Source: Flavobacteria bacterium BAL38
Lineage (GTDB): Bacteria; Bacteroidota; Bacteroidia; Flavobacteriales; Flavobacteriaceae
NCBI GenBank assembly: GCA_000169355.1
Contig: AAXX01000001.1
Span: 372,001 to 436,000, forward strand
Direction: 5' to 3'
DNA: 64,000 nt
The number at the start of each line of letters is the position of its first letter. The first letter of the stretch is position 1. The notes beneath the pieces are model-generated. The model was given only the letters and a program-made list of their open reading frames with translations, did no database searches and was not told where the DNA came from. Positions 26,603 to 35,008 of this stretch are shown in pieces. Made by a program: the position numbers and the translations under genes.

Positions 26603-27160
26603 ATGAGAATTAAAATCATATTCCTTCTTGGAGTCGTATTCTTTTTTATGAGTTGCTCTCAACAGCAACAAGCAAGAAAACCAATATCGCATACATCAGG
26701 AACATTTATAAAAGAATCTATAGAACGCAATAAAATTTTAATTGCAGACGAAGAAGACTTGATTGCCGAAATCATAAAAAAAGATTCGCTTAAATCTTAT
26801 ATTTCATCAAACAAAGGCTATTGGTACAAATACGAAACCAAAATTGAAGAAAATACGCCATCTCCAAAAAGAGGTGATATTGCTTTTTTTGATTATGAAA
26901 TAAAAGATTTGAAAAATAAGATTATCTACACCATGACCGAAACCAAACCTCAGATGTATTATGTAGATAAAGAAAACATAATGATGGGATTACGTGATGG
27001 CATTAAATTAATGAAAAAAGGAGAAACAGTTACTTTCTTATTTCCATCTCACATGGCCTATGGATATCATGGCGACGAGAAAAAAATTGGTACAAACGAA
27101 CCGTTAATTTGCACTGTAAGTTTAAAAGAAATTAAAGTAGATACTCAAGCAAAAAATTAA
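26603..27160 (+). CDS. gldI: Gliding motility-associated peptidyl-prolyl isomerase lipoprotein GldI
   Basis: A 185-residue lipoprotein: signal sequence IIFLLGVVFFFMSCS with the lipid-attachment cysteine at about residue 18. An FKBP-type domain covers about 85-180, with GDIAFFDYEIKDLKN, GLRDGIKLMKKGETVTFLFP and SHMAYGYHGDEKKIG. GldI is part of the gliding and type IX secretion protein set of Flavobacterium johnsoniae and is thought to help fold periplasmic or outer-membrane Gld/Spr proteins. Directly followed by two more prolyl isomerase genes (7-base gaps), which makes a folding operon. Confidence 0.93.
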   Translation: MRIKIIFLLGVVFFFMSCSQQQQARKPISHTSGTFIKESIERNKILIADEEDLIAEIIKKDSLKSYISSNKGYWYKYETKIEENTPSPKRGDIAFFDYEIKDLKNKIIYTMTETKPQMYYVDKENIMMGLRDGIKLMKKGETVTFLFPSHMAYGYHGDEKKIGTNEPLICTVSLKEIKVDTQAKN

Positions 27161-27167
27161 AACTGAA

Positions 27168-28256
27168 ATGAAAATCATTAACATTTTACTAATTAGTATT
27201 GTAACTTTATTTATATCATGTACAAAATCATATGATAATCTAAAGGAAGGCTTGTATGCCGAAATGGAAACTTCAAAAGGAAATATCATTGTAAAATTAG
27301 AATTTGAAAAAGTACCTAATACCGTTGCTAACTTTGTAACTTTAGCAGAAGGAAAAAACCCATTTGTTAGTCAGGAATACAAAGGAAAACCTTTTTATGA
27401 CGGATTAAAATTTCACCGTGTTATTTCAGATTTTATGATACAAGGTGGTGATCCAATGGGAGACGGTTCTGGTGGTCCTGGTTATAAATTTAAAGATGAA
27501 TTTCATCCTGATTTAAAACACTCAAAAGCAGGAATTATTTCAATGGCTAATGCTGGACCAAGCACAAATGGTAGTCAATTTTTTATTACACACAAAGAAA
27601 CACCTTGGTTAGACAATATGCATAGTGTATTTGGAGAAGTAGTTGAAGGATTAGATGTAATTAACACTATTGAAGCCAATGATGTTATTGAAAAAGTTAC
27701 AATTCTTAGAATTGGAAATGCTGCTAAAAAGTTTGATGCTGTAAAAATATTTAAAAATTACTATTCAACAGTTGCTAAAGAAATCAAAGAAGCAGAAGAA
27801 AAATCTCAAAAAATTATCGAAAATAAAGTAAAAGAAATTACTACTTTAAAAGCTACTGGTACAAAAACCGAATCAGGATTAATTTACCAAATCATCACAA
27901 AAGGAAACGGTAAAAAACCATCAAATGGAACTAAAGTAATCATTCATTATGCAGGTTATTTAGAAAATGGTCAACTTTTTGATACAAGTTATGAAGAAGT
28001 AGCTAAACTATACTGCAAGTTTGATCAAAACAGAGCCAACCAAAACGGATATGCTGGTTACCCGGCTACTATTGGAAATTTACCTTTTATTGCCGGTTTT
28101 AATGAAGCAGTAGAATTAATGAGCTACGGAGAAAAAGTAATGCTTTACATACCTTCAAATTTAGCATATGGACCACAAGGAGCTGGAGATGCTATTCCGC
28201 CAAATGCAAATATTATATTTGAAGTAGAACTATTAGAAAACAATCCAACTAAATAA
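27168..28256 (+). CDS. Cyclophilin-FKBP fusion prolyl isomerase, lipoprotein
   Basis: A 362-residue lipoprotein (LLISIVTLFISCTKSYD, cysteine at about residue 18). Residues 28-190 are a cyclophilin: FHRVISDFMIQGGDPMGDG, KAGIISMANAGPSTNGSQFF, ITHKETPWLDNMHSVFGEVV. A charged helical linker (about 200-235) leads to an FKBP domain (about 245-360) with VIIHYAGYLENGQLFDTS and YIPSNLAYGPQGAGDAIPP. The FKBP domain carries an extra loop (about 278-305: YEEVAKLYCKFDQNR ...) absent from its tandem paralogue. Two different proline-isomerase folds sit in one polypeptide. Seven bases separate it from gldI and seven from the paralogue. Confidence 0.93.
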   Translation: MKIINILLISIVTLFISCTKSYDNLKEGLYAEMETSKGNIIVKLEFEKVPNTVANFVTLAEGKNPFVSQEYKGKPFYDGLKFHRVISDFMIQGGDPMGDGSGGPGYKFKDEFHPDLKHSKAGIISMANAGPSTNGSQFFITHKETPWLDNMHSVFGEVVEGLDVINTIEANDVIEKVTILRIGNAAKKFDAVKIFKNYYSTVAKEIKEAEEKSQKIIENKVKEITTLKATGTKTESGLIYQIITKGNGKKPSNGTKVIIHYAGYLENGQLFDTSYEEVAKLYCKFDQNRANQNGYAGYPATIGNLPFIAGFNEAVELMSYGEKVMLYIPSNLAYGPQGAGDAIPPNANIIFEVELLENNPTK

Positions 28257-28263
28257 TTATAAA

Positions 28264-29274
28264 ATGAAAAACATATTTAAAATAGTCGTAATTGTGTTAA
28301 GTAGCATATCATTTGCTGTAGCACAAAATAAATCAGAAGAAGGCATTTTTGCTGAATTTAATACAACGAAAGGAAAAATAGTTGTACTACTAGAATACAA
28401 AAAAACACCAATCACAGTTTCAAATTTCATCAGTTTAGCTGAAGGTAACAACATACAGGTTTCAGAAAAATTAAAAGGAAAACCTTATTACAACGGTCTT
28501 AAATTCCATAGAGTAATTGCAGATTTCATGATACAAGGAGGCTGTCCAAAAGGAGACGGAACTGGAGATCCTGGTTATAAATTTGATGATGAATTTGTTG
28601 CAGATTTAAAACACTCTGAAAAAGGAATATTATCAATGGCAAATGCCGGACCCGCAACAAATGGAAGTCAGTTTTTCATTACGCACAGAGCAACACCTCA
28701 CTTAGATGGAAAACATACTGTTTTTGGACATGTAGTTAGCGGAATTGAAGTGGTGGATAAAATTGCAAAAGACGATGTAATTACTTCTGTTAAAATAATC
28801 CGAGTAGGAAAAGAAGCTAAAAAATTCAATGCACAAAAAACTTTTTCAGATTATTTTCTTAATAAAGCAGCTGCAGATAAACTAAAAGCCGAAAAACTAA
28901 AAGAAGCTAAAGAAAAAGCTATAGCAGAATTTGCTAACGCAGGAACTACAGCAAGTGGTTTAAAATACATCGTTTTACAAGAAGGAACAGGAAATAAACC
29001 AGTAGCATCAAGTAATGTAAAAGTACATTATACTGGAATGTTTTTAGACGGAAAAGTTTTTGACAGCAGTGTTCAAAGAGGTGAAACTATCGATTTTGGA
29101 CTAAATCAAGTTATTAAAGGCTGGACAGAAGGGGTTCAATTAATGCCTGAAGGGTCTAAATATAAATTTTACATTCCTTCAAATTTAGCATACGGAGAAA
29201 GAGGTGCTGGCGGTGTTATTCCTCCAAATACCGATTTGATATTTGAAATAGAATTGATAAAAATTAATCAATAA
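28264..29274 (+). CDS. Cyclophilin-FKBP fusion prolyl isomerase, periplasmic paralogue
   Basis: A 336-residue paralogue of the preceding gene, with a cleavable signal peptide (IVVIVLSSISFAVAQ) but no lipobox cysteine. The cyclophilin half has FHRVIADFMIQGGCPKGDG and ILSMANAGPATNGSQFF. A Lys/Ala/Glu-rich helix (about 205-235) links it to a compact FKBP half with VKVHYTGMFLDGKVFDSS, VQRGETIDFGLNQVIKGWTE and GERGAGGVIPPNTDLIFEIE. This FKBP matches the standard domain better than that of the neighbour. Likely a tandem duplication in which one copy is membrane-tethered and the other soluble. A 36-base palindromic terminator follows directly. Confidence 0.93.
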   Translation: MKNIFKIVVIVLSSISFAVAQNKSEEGIFAEFNTTKGKIVVLLEYKKTPITVSNFISLAEGNNIQVSEKLKGKPYYNGLKFHRVIADFMIQGGCPKGDGTGDPGYKFDDEFVADLKHSEKGILSMANAGPATNGSQFFITHRATPHLDGKHTVFGHVVSGIEVVDKIAKDDVITSVKIIRVGKEAKKFNAQKTFSDYFLNKAAADKLKAEKLKEAKEKAIAEFANAGTTASGLKYIVLQEGTGNKPVASSNVKVHYTGMFLDGKVFDSSVQRGETIDFGLNQVIKGWTEGVQLMPEGSKYKFYIPSNLAYGERGAGGVIPPNTDLIFEIELIKINQ

Positions 29275-29310
29275 GCATAAAAAAACCGCTAATTAGCGGT
29301 TTTTTTATGC
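29275..29310. terminator. Bidirectional terminator (36-base perfect palindrome)
   Basis: Two 18-base arms around the core ACCGCTAATTAGCGGT are exactly complementary, with A and T runs on both sides. It serves both the PPIase operon (+) and the convergent gene ending at 29322 (-). The core recurs at 38358-38391. Confidence 0.9.
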
Positions 29311-29321
29311 TTTAAAAGTAA

Positions 29322-29753
29322 TTAAAATTTCCAGTCAAATTCGTCTTTATCACTAAAAACCGCTCCAACTTCAATTTTAACAATTTCATTATAATCTACA
29401 TGAACAAACAACCAGTTTTCTTCATTAAAATAACTCATCATTCCTTCAACAGTATCTGTTTCAAATGATTTTACTTTATTTTTTTCTAAAATAGGTTGTA
29501 CATCACTCCAATTCTTTCCAATTATAGTCGTGTTAAACAACTTCACAATTGGATTTGTTGTTGTCATATAACCTAATTTGAATGATTCTTCTTTATAAAA
29601 AATTAAACGTAGTTTTCTAGCATTATACATAAACACCACGTTTTCTTCTTCATCTTTATATTGGGTATCAGGTTTGCCTAAAATTTTAGTAACATCTTGC
29701 TCTTTCATTCCAAAAAGCAAATTGTCAATTCCGTATTTCAATTTAATTTCCAT
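29322..29753 (-). CDS. Hypothetical cytoplasmic protein, 143 aa
   Basis: No signal peptide or membrane segment. The N-terminus IKLKYGIDNLLFGMKEQDV leads into ILGKPDTQYKDEEENVVFMY, a phrase resembling the SmpA/BamE-like pattern of secretion-system accessory and immunity proteins (G-M-x(3)-V-x(2)-I-L-G-x-P), but the rest is not recognisable. Acidic overall. It stands between two terminators and is probably a separate transcription unit, downstream of typA on the same strand direction. Function unknown. Confidence 0.75.
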   Translation of the reverse strand: MEIKLKYGIDNLLFGMKEQDVTKILGKPDTQYKDEEENVVFMYNARKLRLIFYKEESFKLGYMTTTNPIVKLFNTTIIGKNWSDVQPILEKNKVKSFETDTVEGMMSYFNEENWLFVHVDYNEIVKIEVGAVFSDKDEFDWKF

Positions 29754-29765
29754 GCTGATTTATGC

Positions 29766-29792
29766 TAAAAAATCCCGATTTTCATCGGGATT
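29766..29792 (-). terminator. Terminator of typA or start of the 143-aa gene's leader
   Basis: AATCCCGAT (29771-29779) pairs with ATCGGGATT (29784-29792); on the minus strand this is followed by a T6 run. It lies directly after typA. Confidence 0.85.
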
Positions 29793-29800
29793 CAAATTAA

Positions 29801-31597
29801 TTATACTTTAAAACGTTTTCTGTCGTTTTCTGTCAAATAAATTTTTCTTAAACGAATAGATTTTGGAGTAACCTCAACATATTCATCTTTTTGAATGTAT
29901 TCTAATGCTTCTTCTAATGAGAAAATAATTGGTGGAATAATTCTTGCTTTTTCATCATTTCCAGAAGAACGAACGTTAGATTGTTTCTTCGCTTTCGTTA
30001 CATTGATACACATATCATCACCACGAGAGTTTTCCCCAATAACCTGACCTTCGTAAATTTCAGCATTTGGTTCCACGAAGAATTTACCACGATCTTGTAA
30101 TTTATCAATAGAATAAGGAATAGCTTTTCCATTTTCCATAGAAATTAGCGAACCATTGTTACGTCCTGGAATTGCACCTTTGAAAGGCTCGTATCCAATA
30201 TAACGGTGCGACATAATTGCCTCACCAGCAGTAGCTGTTAACAATTGATTTCTTAAACCAATAATTCCACGAGATGGAATATTAAATTTAACAATCATAC
30301 GTTCTCCTTTAGCTTCCATTGACAACATTTCTCCTTTACGGATAGTTACAAATTCTACTGCTCTACCTGAAAGATTTTCTGGTAAATCGATAGTTAATTC
30401 TTCAATTGGCTCACATTTTTGACCATCAATTTCTTTGATGATTACTTGAGGCTGCCCAATTTGTAACTCATATCCTTCTCTTCTCATCGTTTCAATAAGA
30501 ACAGATAAGTGTAATACACCACGACCAAAAACCATGAATTTATCAGCAGAATCAGTTTCACCTAACTTCATAGCTAAGTTTTTCTCTAATTCTTTAGTTA
30601 GACGATCTCTAATATGACGAGAAGTAACAAATTTACCTTCTTTACCAAAGAAAGGCGAATCGTTAATTGTAAACAACATACTCATTGTTGGCTCATCAAT
30701 AGCGATAGTTTGTAACGCTTCTGGATTTTCAAAATCAGCAATAGTATCACCAATTTCAAAACCTTCAATTCCGATAATAGCACAAATATCTCCAGCAATT
30801 ACTTCATCTACTTTTTTACGTCCAAGACCTTCAAAAGTATGTAATTCTTTAATTCTAGATTTAATAACTTTACCATCTCTTTTAACTAAAGATATTGGCA
30901 TACCTTCTTTTAAAACTCCTCTTTCTAAACGACCAATCGCGATACGACCTGTGAATGAAGAGAAATCTAAAGATGTAATTAACATTTGAGGCGTTCCTTC
31001 AGAAACTTTAGGAGCTGGAACATTTGCCAAAACCATATCTAATAAAGGCTCTATATTATCTGTTTGATTTCTAAAGTCATCAGACATCCAATTGTTTTTA
31101 GCCGAACCATAAACTGTTGGGAAATCTAATTGTTCTTCTGTAGCACCTAATTCAAACATTAAGTCGAAAACTTTTTCATGTACTTCTTCTGGAGTACAGT
31201 TTTCTTTATCTACTTTATTAATAACCACACATGGTTTTAAACCTAAGTCGATTGCTTTTTGTAAAACAAAACGCGTTTGAGGCATAGGGCCTTCAAATGC
31301 ATCTACCAAAAGACAAACACCATCAGCCATATTAAGTACACGTTCAACTTCTCCACCAAAATCGGCGTGACCAGGAGTGTCAATAATATTAATTTTTGTT
31401 CCTTTGTAAGTTACAGAAACGTTTTTTGAAGTAATTGTAATACCTCTTTCACGCTCTAAATCATTATTATCTAAGATTAAGTCTCCTGTATTCTCGTTTT
31501 CACGAAACAATTGACAGTGGTACATGATTTTATCAACCAAAGTAGTTTTACCGTGGTCAACGTGTGCAATAATTGCGATGTTTCTAATAGAAGTCAT
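29801..31597 (-). CDS. typA: Ribosome-associated GTPase TypA/BipA
   Basis: A 598-residue translational GTPase with G1 AHVDHGKTT (11-19), switch I RERGITI (about 49-55), G3 DTPGHADFGG (about 74-83) and G4 NKVDKE (about 128-133). EF-G-like domains II, III and V follow, then the TypA-specific C-terminal domain (EPFKGAIPGRNNGSLIS). It binds 70S ribosomes and supports 50S assembly, cold and stress growth. Length and order are standard. Single gene on the minus strand, with a CAAAGGTA (reverse of TACCTTTG) box at 31618-31625 upstream. Confidence 0.97.
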   Translation of the reverse strand: MTSIRNIAIIAHVDHGKTTLVDKIMYHCQLFRENENTGDLILDNNDLERERGITITSKNVSVTYKGTKINIIDTPGHADFGGEVERVLNMADGVCLLVDAFEGPMPQTRFVLQKAIDLGLKPCVVINKVDKENCTPEEVHEKVFDLMFELGATEEQLDFPTVYGSAKNNWMSDDFRNQTDNIEPLLDMVLANVPAPKVSEGTPQMLITSLDFSSFTGRIAIGRLERGVLKEGMPISLVKRDGKVIKSRIKELHTFEGLGRKKVDEVIAGDICAIIGIEGFEIGDTIADFENPEALQTIAIDEPTMSMLFTINDSPFFGKEGKFVTSRHIRDRLTKELEKNLAMKLGETDSADKFMVFGRGVLHLSVLIETMRREGYELQIGQPQVIIKEIDGQKCEPIEELTIDLPENLSGRAVEFVTIRKGEMLSMEAKGERMIVKFNIPSRGIIGLRNQLLTATAGEAIMSHRYIGYEPFKGAIPGRNNGSLISMENGKAIPYSIDKLQDRGKFFVEPNAEIYEGQVIGENSRGDDMCINVTKAKKQSNVRSSGNDEKARIIPPIIFSLEEALEYIQKDEYVEVTPKSIRLRKIYLTENDRKRFKV

Positions 31598-31691
31598 TTA
31601 TTTTATTTTTGAAAGTGCAAAGGTAATCTTTATTTTGATAAAAACACTATAGTAATCAACACTTTAGTTGAAAATAATAGTAAGATAACAT

Positions 31692-31719
31692 AAAAAAAAG
31701 CCCTCATAATGAGGGCTTT
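31692..31719 (-). terminator. Terminator of rpsT
   Basis: AAAGCCCTCAT pairs with ATGAGGGCTTT around a single base (31697-31719), followed on the minus strand by eight Ts. Confidence 0.9.
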
Positions 31720-31741
31720 AGTATATTTAGCTAAAAGTAGA

Positions 31742-31993
31742 CTATAAAGAAGCTACGTGTTTAGTTAATTTTGATTTTAAGTTTGAAGCTTTATTATCAT
31801 GAATGATATTTTTCTTAGCTAATTTATCAATCATAGAAATTACAGATGATAATTTTGCAGAAGCGTCAGCTTTGTCTGTTGCTAAACGAATAGCTTTAAT
31901 TGCATTACGAGTTGTTTTGTGTTGGTATCTGTTTAATACTCTTCTTTTCTCGTTACTTCTAATTCTTTTTAAAGCAGATTTATGATTTGCCAT
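31742..31993 (-). CDS. rpsT: 30S ribosomal protein S20
   Basis: An 83-residue, highly basic protein: MANHKSALKRIRSNEKRRVL then RNAIKAIRLATDKA and a C-terminal LAKKNIIHDNKASNLKSKL. It binds 16S rRNA in the body of the small subunit. Length matches the family (83-90). Two tRNA-Glu genes lie upstream on the same strand, with a possible folded leader (32033-32089) between, so S20 could be made from a tRNA readthrough transcript or from its own promoter. Confidence 0.97.
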   Translation of the reverse strand: MANHKSALKRIRSNEKRRVLNRYQHKTTRNAIKAIRLATDKADASAKLSSVISMIDKLAKKNIIHDNKASNLKSKLTKHVASL

Positions 31994-32032
31994 TTTGTTC
32001 TTTTTTTAATTGTAATAATTGTTATAAACTAC

Positions 32033-32089
32033 TAGTTAAAAAAGAAAAACCTCCCACATTCACCTAGGCGAACACTTTGGTTTTAACTA
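32033..32089 (-). promoter_or_regulatory. Candidate structured leader of rpsT
   Basis: On the minus strand TAGTTAAAA (from 32089) pairs with TTTTAACTA (to 32033), nine pairs. Alternatively the inner AAAACC/GGTTTT arms (32079-32084 and 32046-32051) pair. Inside is UUCGC-CUAG-GUGAA (32059-32072), whose G-U pair works only in minus-strand RNA, i.e. the rpsT transcript. A leader for S20 autoregulation is a guess. Confidence 0.35.
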
Positions 32090-32149
32090 ATAAAATAATA
32101 ACAGAGACACCAATTATTATTTTACAAAACTTATTTACAACTAATTCTG

Positions 32150-32221
32150 TAGCCCGTAGGGGAATCGAACCCCTCTTACCAGGATGAAAACCTGGCGTCC
32201 TAACCGATAGACGAACGGGCC
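32150..32221 (-). tRNA. tRNA-Glu (anticodon TTC)
   Basis: Reading the minus strand from 32221: GGCCCGT acceptor arm, GTCTATCGGTTAGGAC D-arm, CCAGG-TTTTCAT-CCTGG anticodon arm (anticodon TTC), GGGG-TTCGATT-CCCC T-arm, then ACGGGCT plus discriminator A. Acceptor pairing is complete with one G-U at position 1-72. The 3' CCA is not encoded. Identical to the copy at 32253. Confidence 0.97.
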
Positions 32222-32252
32222 ATTAACCAATTCTTTTTAATTTCAATACTTG

Positions 32253-32324
32253 TAGCCCGTAGGGGAATCGAACCCCTCTTACCAGGATGAAAACCTGGCG
32301 TCCTAACCGATAGACGAACGGGCC
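32253..32324 (-). tRNA. tRNA-Glu (anticodon TTC), second copy
   Basis: Same 72-base sequence as the gene at 32150, on the same strand, 31 bases upstream in transcription. Both copies also share a few flanking bases (TGTAGCCC on one side, CATTA on the other), which suggests a recent tandem duplication. The two are probably processed from one precursor. Confidence 0.97.
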
Positions 32325-32408
32325 ATTACATTAATTTTGTAATGCGAGTGCAAAAATACAACTAATTTTGATTTCTGCAAGACCTTGAATAAAAATTTTT
32401 ATTTTTTT

Positions 32409-33887
32409 TTAGTATGCCTTAGCAAAAAGCACTCTACCCTTAGACGGAGCCCCAGTAAAGACACAACTTCCTGCCTCTTCTACCCTATCTAAAGCGATAC
32501 AACGAATAGTTGCTTTTGTTAGCTCTTTTATTTTTTCTTCTGTTTCTGCAGTTCCGTCCCAATGTGCTGCTAAAAAACCTCCTTTAGTTTCTAATAACTC
32601 TTTAAATTCTTCAAAAGAATTCACTTCAGTTATATGGGTATCTCTGTAATCCAATGCTTTAGCAAACATATCATTTTGAATAGTTTCTAATAAATTTTGA
32701 ATATACGATGCTACTCCTTCTTTAGAAACCACTTCTTTTGACAAATTATCTCTACGAGCAATTTCGTAAGTTCCGTTTTCTAAATCGTTTGGCCCAAGAG
32801 CAATTCGTACTGGAACACCTTTTAATTCCCACTCAGCAAATTTGAATCCTGGTTTTTGAGTATCTCTATTATCATACTTAACAGAAATACCTAATTTTCT
32901 TAATTCGGCAGCTAAAGCGTTTACTTGTTCAGAAATAGCATCAAACTGTTCATCTGTTTTATAAATAGGAACAATTACCACTTGAATTGGCGCTAAATTT
33001 GGAGGTAAAACCAAACCTTTATCGTCTGAATGCGTCATTACTAATGCTCCCATTAAACGTGTTGAAACTCCCCAAGAAGTTCCCCAAACGTATTCTTGTT
33101 TCCCTTCTTTATTAGCAAATTTAACATCAAAAGCTTTAGCAAAATTTTGACCTAAAAAGTGTGAAGTTCCTGCTTGTAAAGCTTTTCCGTCTTGCATTAA
33201 AGCTTCAATACAATAAGTTTCATCAGCTCCTGCAAAACGTTCTGTTTCTGTTTTTAATCCTTTAATTACTGGAATTGCCATGAAATTCTGAGCAAAATCA
33301 GCATATACATTCATCATTTTTTCAGATTCTTCAATTGCTTCCTGACGAGTTGCATGAGCTGTATGTCCTTCTTGCCATAAAAATTCAGCAGTACGTAAAA
33401 ACAAACGTGTTCTCATTTCCCAACGCACCACATTTGCCCATTGATTAATAAGTAAAGGCAAATCTCTATATGATTGCACCCAACCTTTATAAGTTGACCA
33501 AATAATAGCCTCACTAGTAGGACGAACAATTAATTCCTCTTCAAGCTTAGCATTAGGATCAACCATTAACTTTCCAGGTTTTTCAGGATCATTTTTTAAC
33601 CTGTAATGTGTTACAATAGCACACTCTTTAGCAAAACCTTCAGCGTTTTTCTCTTCAGCCTCAAACATACTTTTGGGAACAAACAAGGGGAAATAAGCAT
33701 TACTATGTCCGGTTTCTTTAAACATTCTATCTAATTCGGCTTGCATTTTTTCCCAAATTGCATAACCATATGGTTTAATTACCATACATCCTCTAACACC
33801 TGAATTTTCAGCTAAATCTGCTTTAACTACTAATTCATTATACCATTTAGAGTAATCTTCCGCTCTTGTTGTTAAGTTCTTGCTCAT
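32409..33887 (-). CDS. proS: Prolyl-tRNA synthetase (archaeal/eukaryote-like class II form)
   Basis: Charges tRNA-Pro. At 492 residues it is the short form without the editing insertion domain. Seen: [19 protein letters not shown], motif 2 [18 protein letters not shown], the acceptor-site TSEAIIW, motif 3 [16 protein letters not shown], then the anticodon-binding domain ([16 protein letters not shown]) and a zinc-binding-like C-terminal domain that ends KAY. The start at 33887 ([11 protein letters not shown]) fits the family; an in-frame ATG at 33944 would add 19 odd residues. A promoter at 33942-33969 also supports 33887. Confidence 0.96.
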   Translation of the reverse strand: MSKNLTTRAEDYSKWYNELVVKADLAENSGVRGCMVIKPYGYAIWEKMQAELDRMFKETGHSNAYFPLFVPKSMFEAEEKNAEGFAKECAIVTHYRLKNDPEKPGKLMVDPNAKLEEELIVRPTSEAIIWSTYKGWVQSYRDLPLLINQWANVVRWEMRTRLFLRTAEFLWQEGHTAHATRQEAIEESEKMMNVYADFAQNFMAIPVIKGLKTETERFAGADETYCIEALMQDGKALQAGTSHFLGQNFAKAFDVKFANKEGKQEYVWGTSWGVSTRLMGALVMTHSDDKGLVLPPNLAPIQVVIVPIYKTDEQFDAISEQVNALAAELRKLGISVKYDNRDTQKPGFKFAEWELKGVPVRIALGPNDLENGTYEIARRDNLSKEVVSKEGVASYIQNLLETIQNDMFAKALDYRDTHITEVNSFEEFKELLETKGGFLAAHWDGTAETEEKIKELTKATIRCIALDRVEEAGSCVFTGAPSKGRVLFAKAY

Positions 33888-33941
33888 TATTATTATTTTG
33901 GCACAAAAATTGTTTATATAAATTTTAACTAATTTGTTCGG

Positions 33942-33969
33942 CAAAAATAGTTAAATTTGAAGTGTGCAA
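33942..33969 (-). promoter_or_regulatory. proS promoter, overlapping a divergent promoter
   Basis: Minus strand: TTG (33967-33969), 17 bases, TATTTTTG (33942-33949). On the plus strand TAAATTTG (33952-33959) with TTTG at 33933-33936 (15-base spacer) could drive the lipoprotein gene at 33988, so the two -7 regions lie within ten bases of each other. Confidence 0.5.
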
Positions 33970-33987
33970 CAATAAAAAATAAGAGTT

Positions 33988-34989
33988 ATGAAAACTTATT
34001 ACCCGTTTACCAGAAAAAATGCCCTATTTTCTATATTTGGATTATTGGCAATCTTAACTACTTCATGTGGTTCATATCAAAATTCTTCTTATTATGATAA
34101 TGATGGTGTGTATGGTTCTGACAGGCCAAATACACAAACTGAAAATAAGTATTCAGAACAAAATCTAGAAAAATCTAATCAGTATGCAACTCAATTTAGA
34201 AATATGCAGGATGATTATGTTTATTTTACAGATGTTGACAATTATAATTCTACTACACAAGATACAGTTGTAACAGTATATAGAAACGAATCTAACAATA
34301 ATTACGCTGGATGGGGAAACAACTCATCTCAAGTATCCATCAATTACTACAATAACGATTGGGGTTGGACAAATTGGGGATGGAATAATTGGTATTCTCC
34401 ATATTGGGGATATTCTAACGTTGGATGGGGTTGGAATTCTTGGTACGGAGGCGGATGGGGATTAGGATGGAATTCTTGGTATGGTCCAGGTTGGAATTCT
34501 TGGTACGGTCCGGGATGGGGCTGGAATTCTTGGTACGGCGCTGGTTGGGGTTGGAATGGTTATTACGGCAACAACTGGGGATACAATGGTTATCGCGGAA
34601 GAGATGTTGTTTACAATGGAGGAAGAAGAGGAGGAACAGGATATTACAATCCGTCTTCTGGAAGAAATGGTAACTACACAAATAGAAGATCAGACACACC
34701 TAGACCAAATTTTAGTGGGACTAGAAATAACATAAGAACTCAAAACAATGGCACTAGATCTTCTGTAAGACCAAGAGAAAACGCAACATCAACACCTAGA
34801 AATACTAATTACTCTACTCCTAGAAACAACACTTCTACACCTAGAAACAATACTTCTACACCTAGAAGTAACTACTCTAGCCCTAGAAGTTCGTCTGGAG
34901 GAAGTTTTGGAGGTGGAGGTCGATCTGGAGGTGGTTCATCTGGAGGCGGAGGTCGTTCTGGAGGTGGATCTAGAGGAGGAAGAGGTTAA
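33988..34989 (+). CDS. Low-complexity Trp/Gly/Tyr/Asn-rich lipoprotein
   Basis: A 333-residue lipoprotein: signal ending in LLAILTTSC with the lipidated cysteine at about residue 27. Residues 30-110 are Asn/Tyr-rich. Residues about 110-205 are tandem W/G/Y repeats built on the unit GWNSWYGPG (at least four copies, e.g. GWNSWYGPGWNSWYGPGWG). Then come N/R/T-rich TPRNN repeats (four TSTPRNN-like units) and a final GGGGRSGGG tail (about 300-333). No globular domain is visible. Homologous reading frames in flavobacteria carry misleading names. Probably a surface or periplasmic structural lipoprotein; function unknown. FadL-like gene follows 19 bases later. Confidence 0.85.
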   Translation: MKTYYPFTRKNALFSIFGLLAILTTSCGSYQNSSYYDNDGVYGSDRPNTQTENKYSEQNLEKSNQYATQFRNMQDDYVYFTDVDNYNSTTQDTVVTVYRNESNNNYAGWGNNSSQVSINYYNNDWGWTNWGWNNWYSPYWGYSNVGWGWNSWYGGGWGLGWNSWYGPGWNSWYGPGWGWNSWYGAGWGWNGYYGNNWGYNGYRGRDVVYNGGRRGGTGYYNPSSGRNGNYTNRRSDTPRPNFSGTRNNIRTQNNGTRSSVRPRENATSTPRNTNYSTPRNNTSTPRNNTSTPRSNYSSPRSSSGGSFGGGGRSGGGSSGGGGRSGGGSRGGRG

Positions 34990-35008
34990 TTAAAATTAAA
35001 AATTACAT

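Noticed and set aside
33888..33944. N-terminal extension of 19 residues for prolyl-tRNA synthetase
   Set aside because: The extension is not part of the family and its ATG overlaps the likely promoter.
34400..34560. Regularly spaced GGAATTCTTGGTA repeats that could look like a CRISPR array
   Set aside because: They are in-frame codons of the GWNSWYG protein repeat, with irregular short spacing and no cas genes nearby.
34415..34735. Several reading frames on both strands inside the Trp/Gly repeat gene
   Set aside because: They are shadows of the repeated codons of the lipoprotein gene; the real frame has a signal peptide and lipobox.
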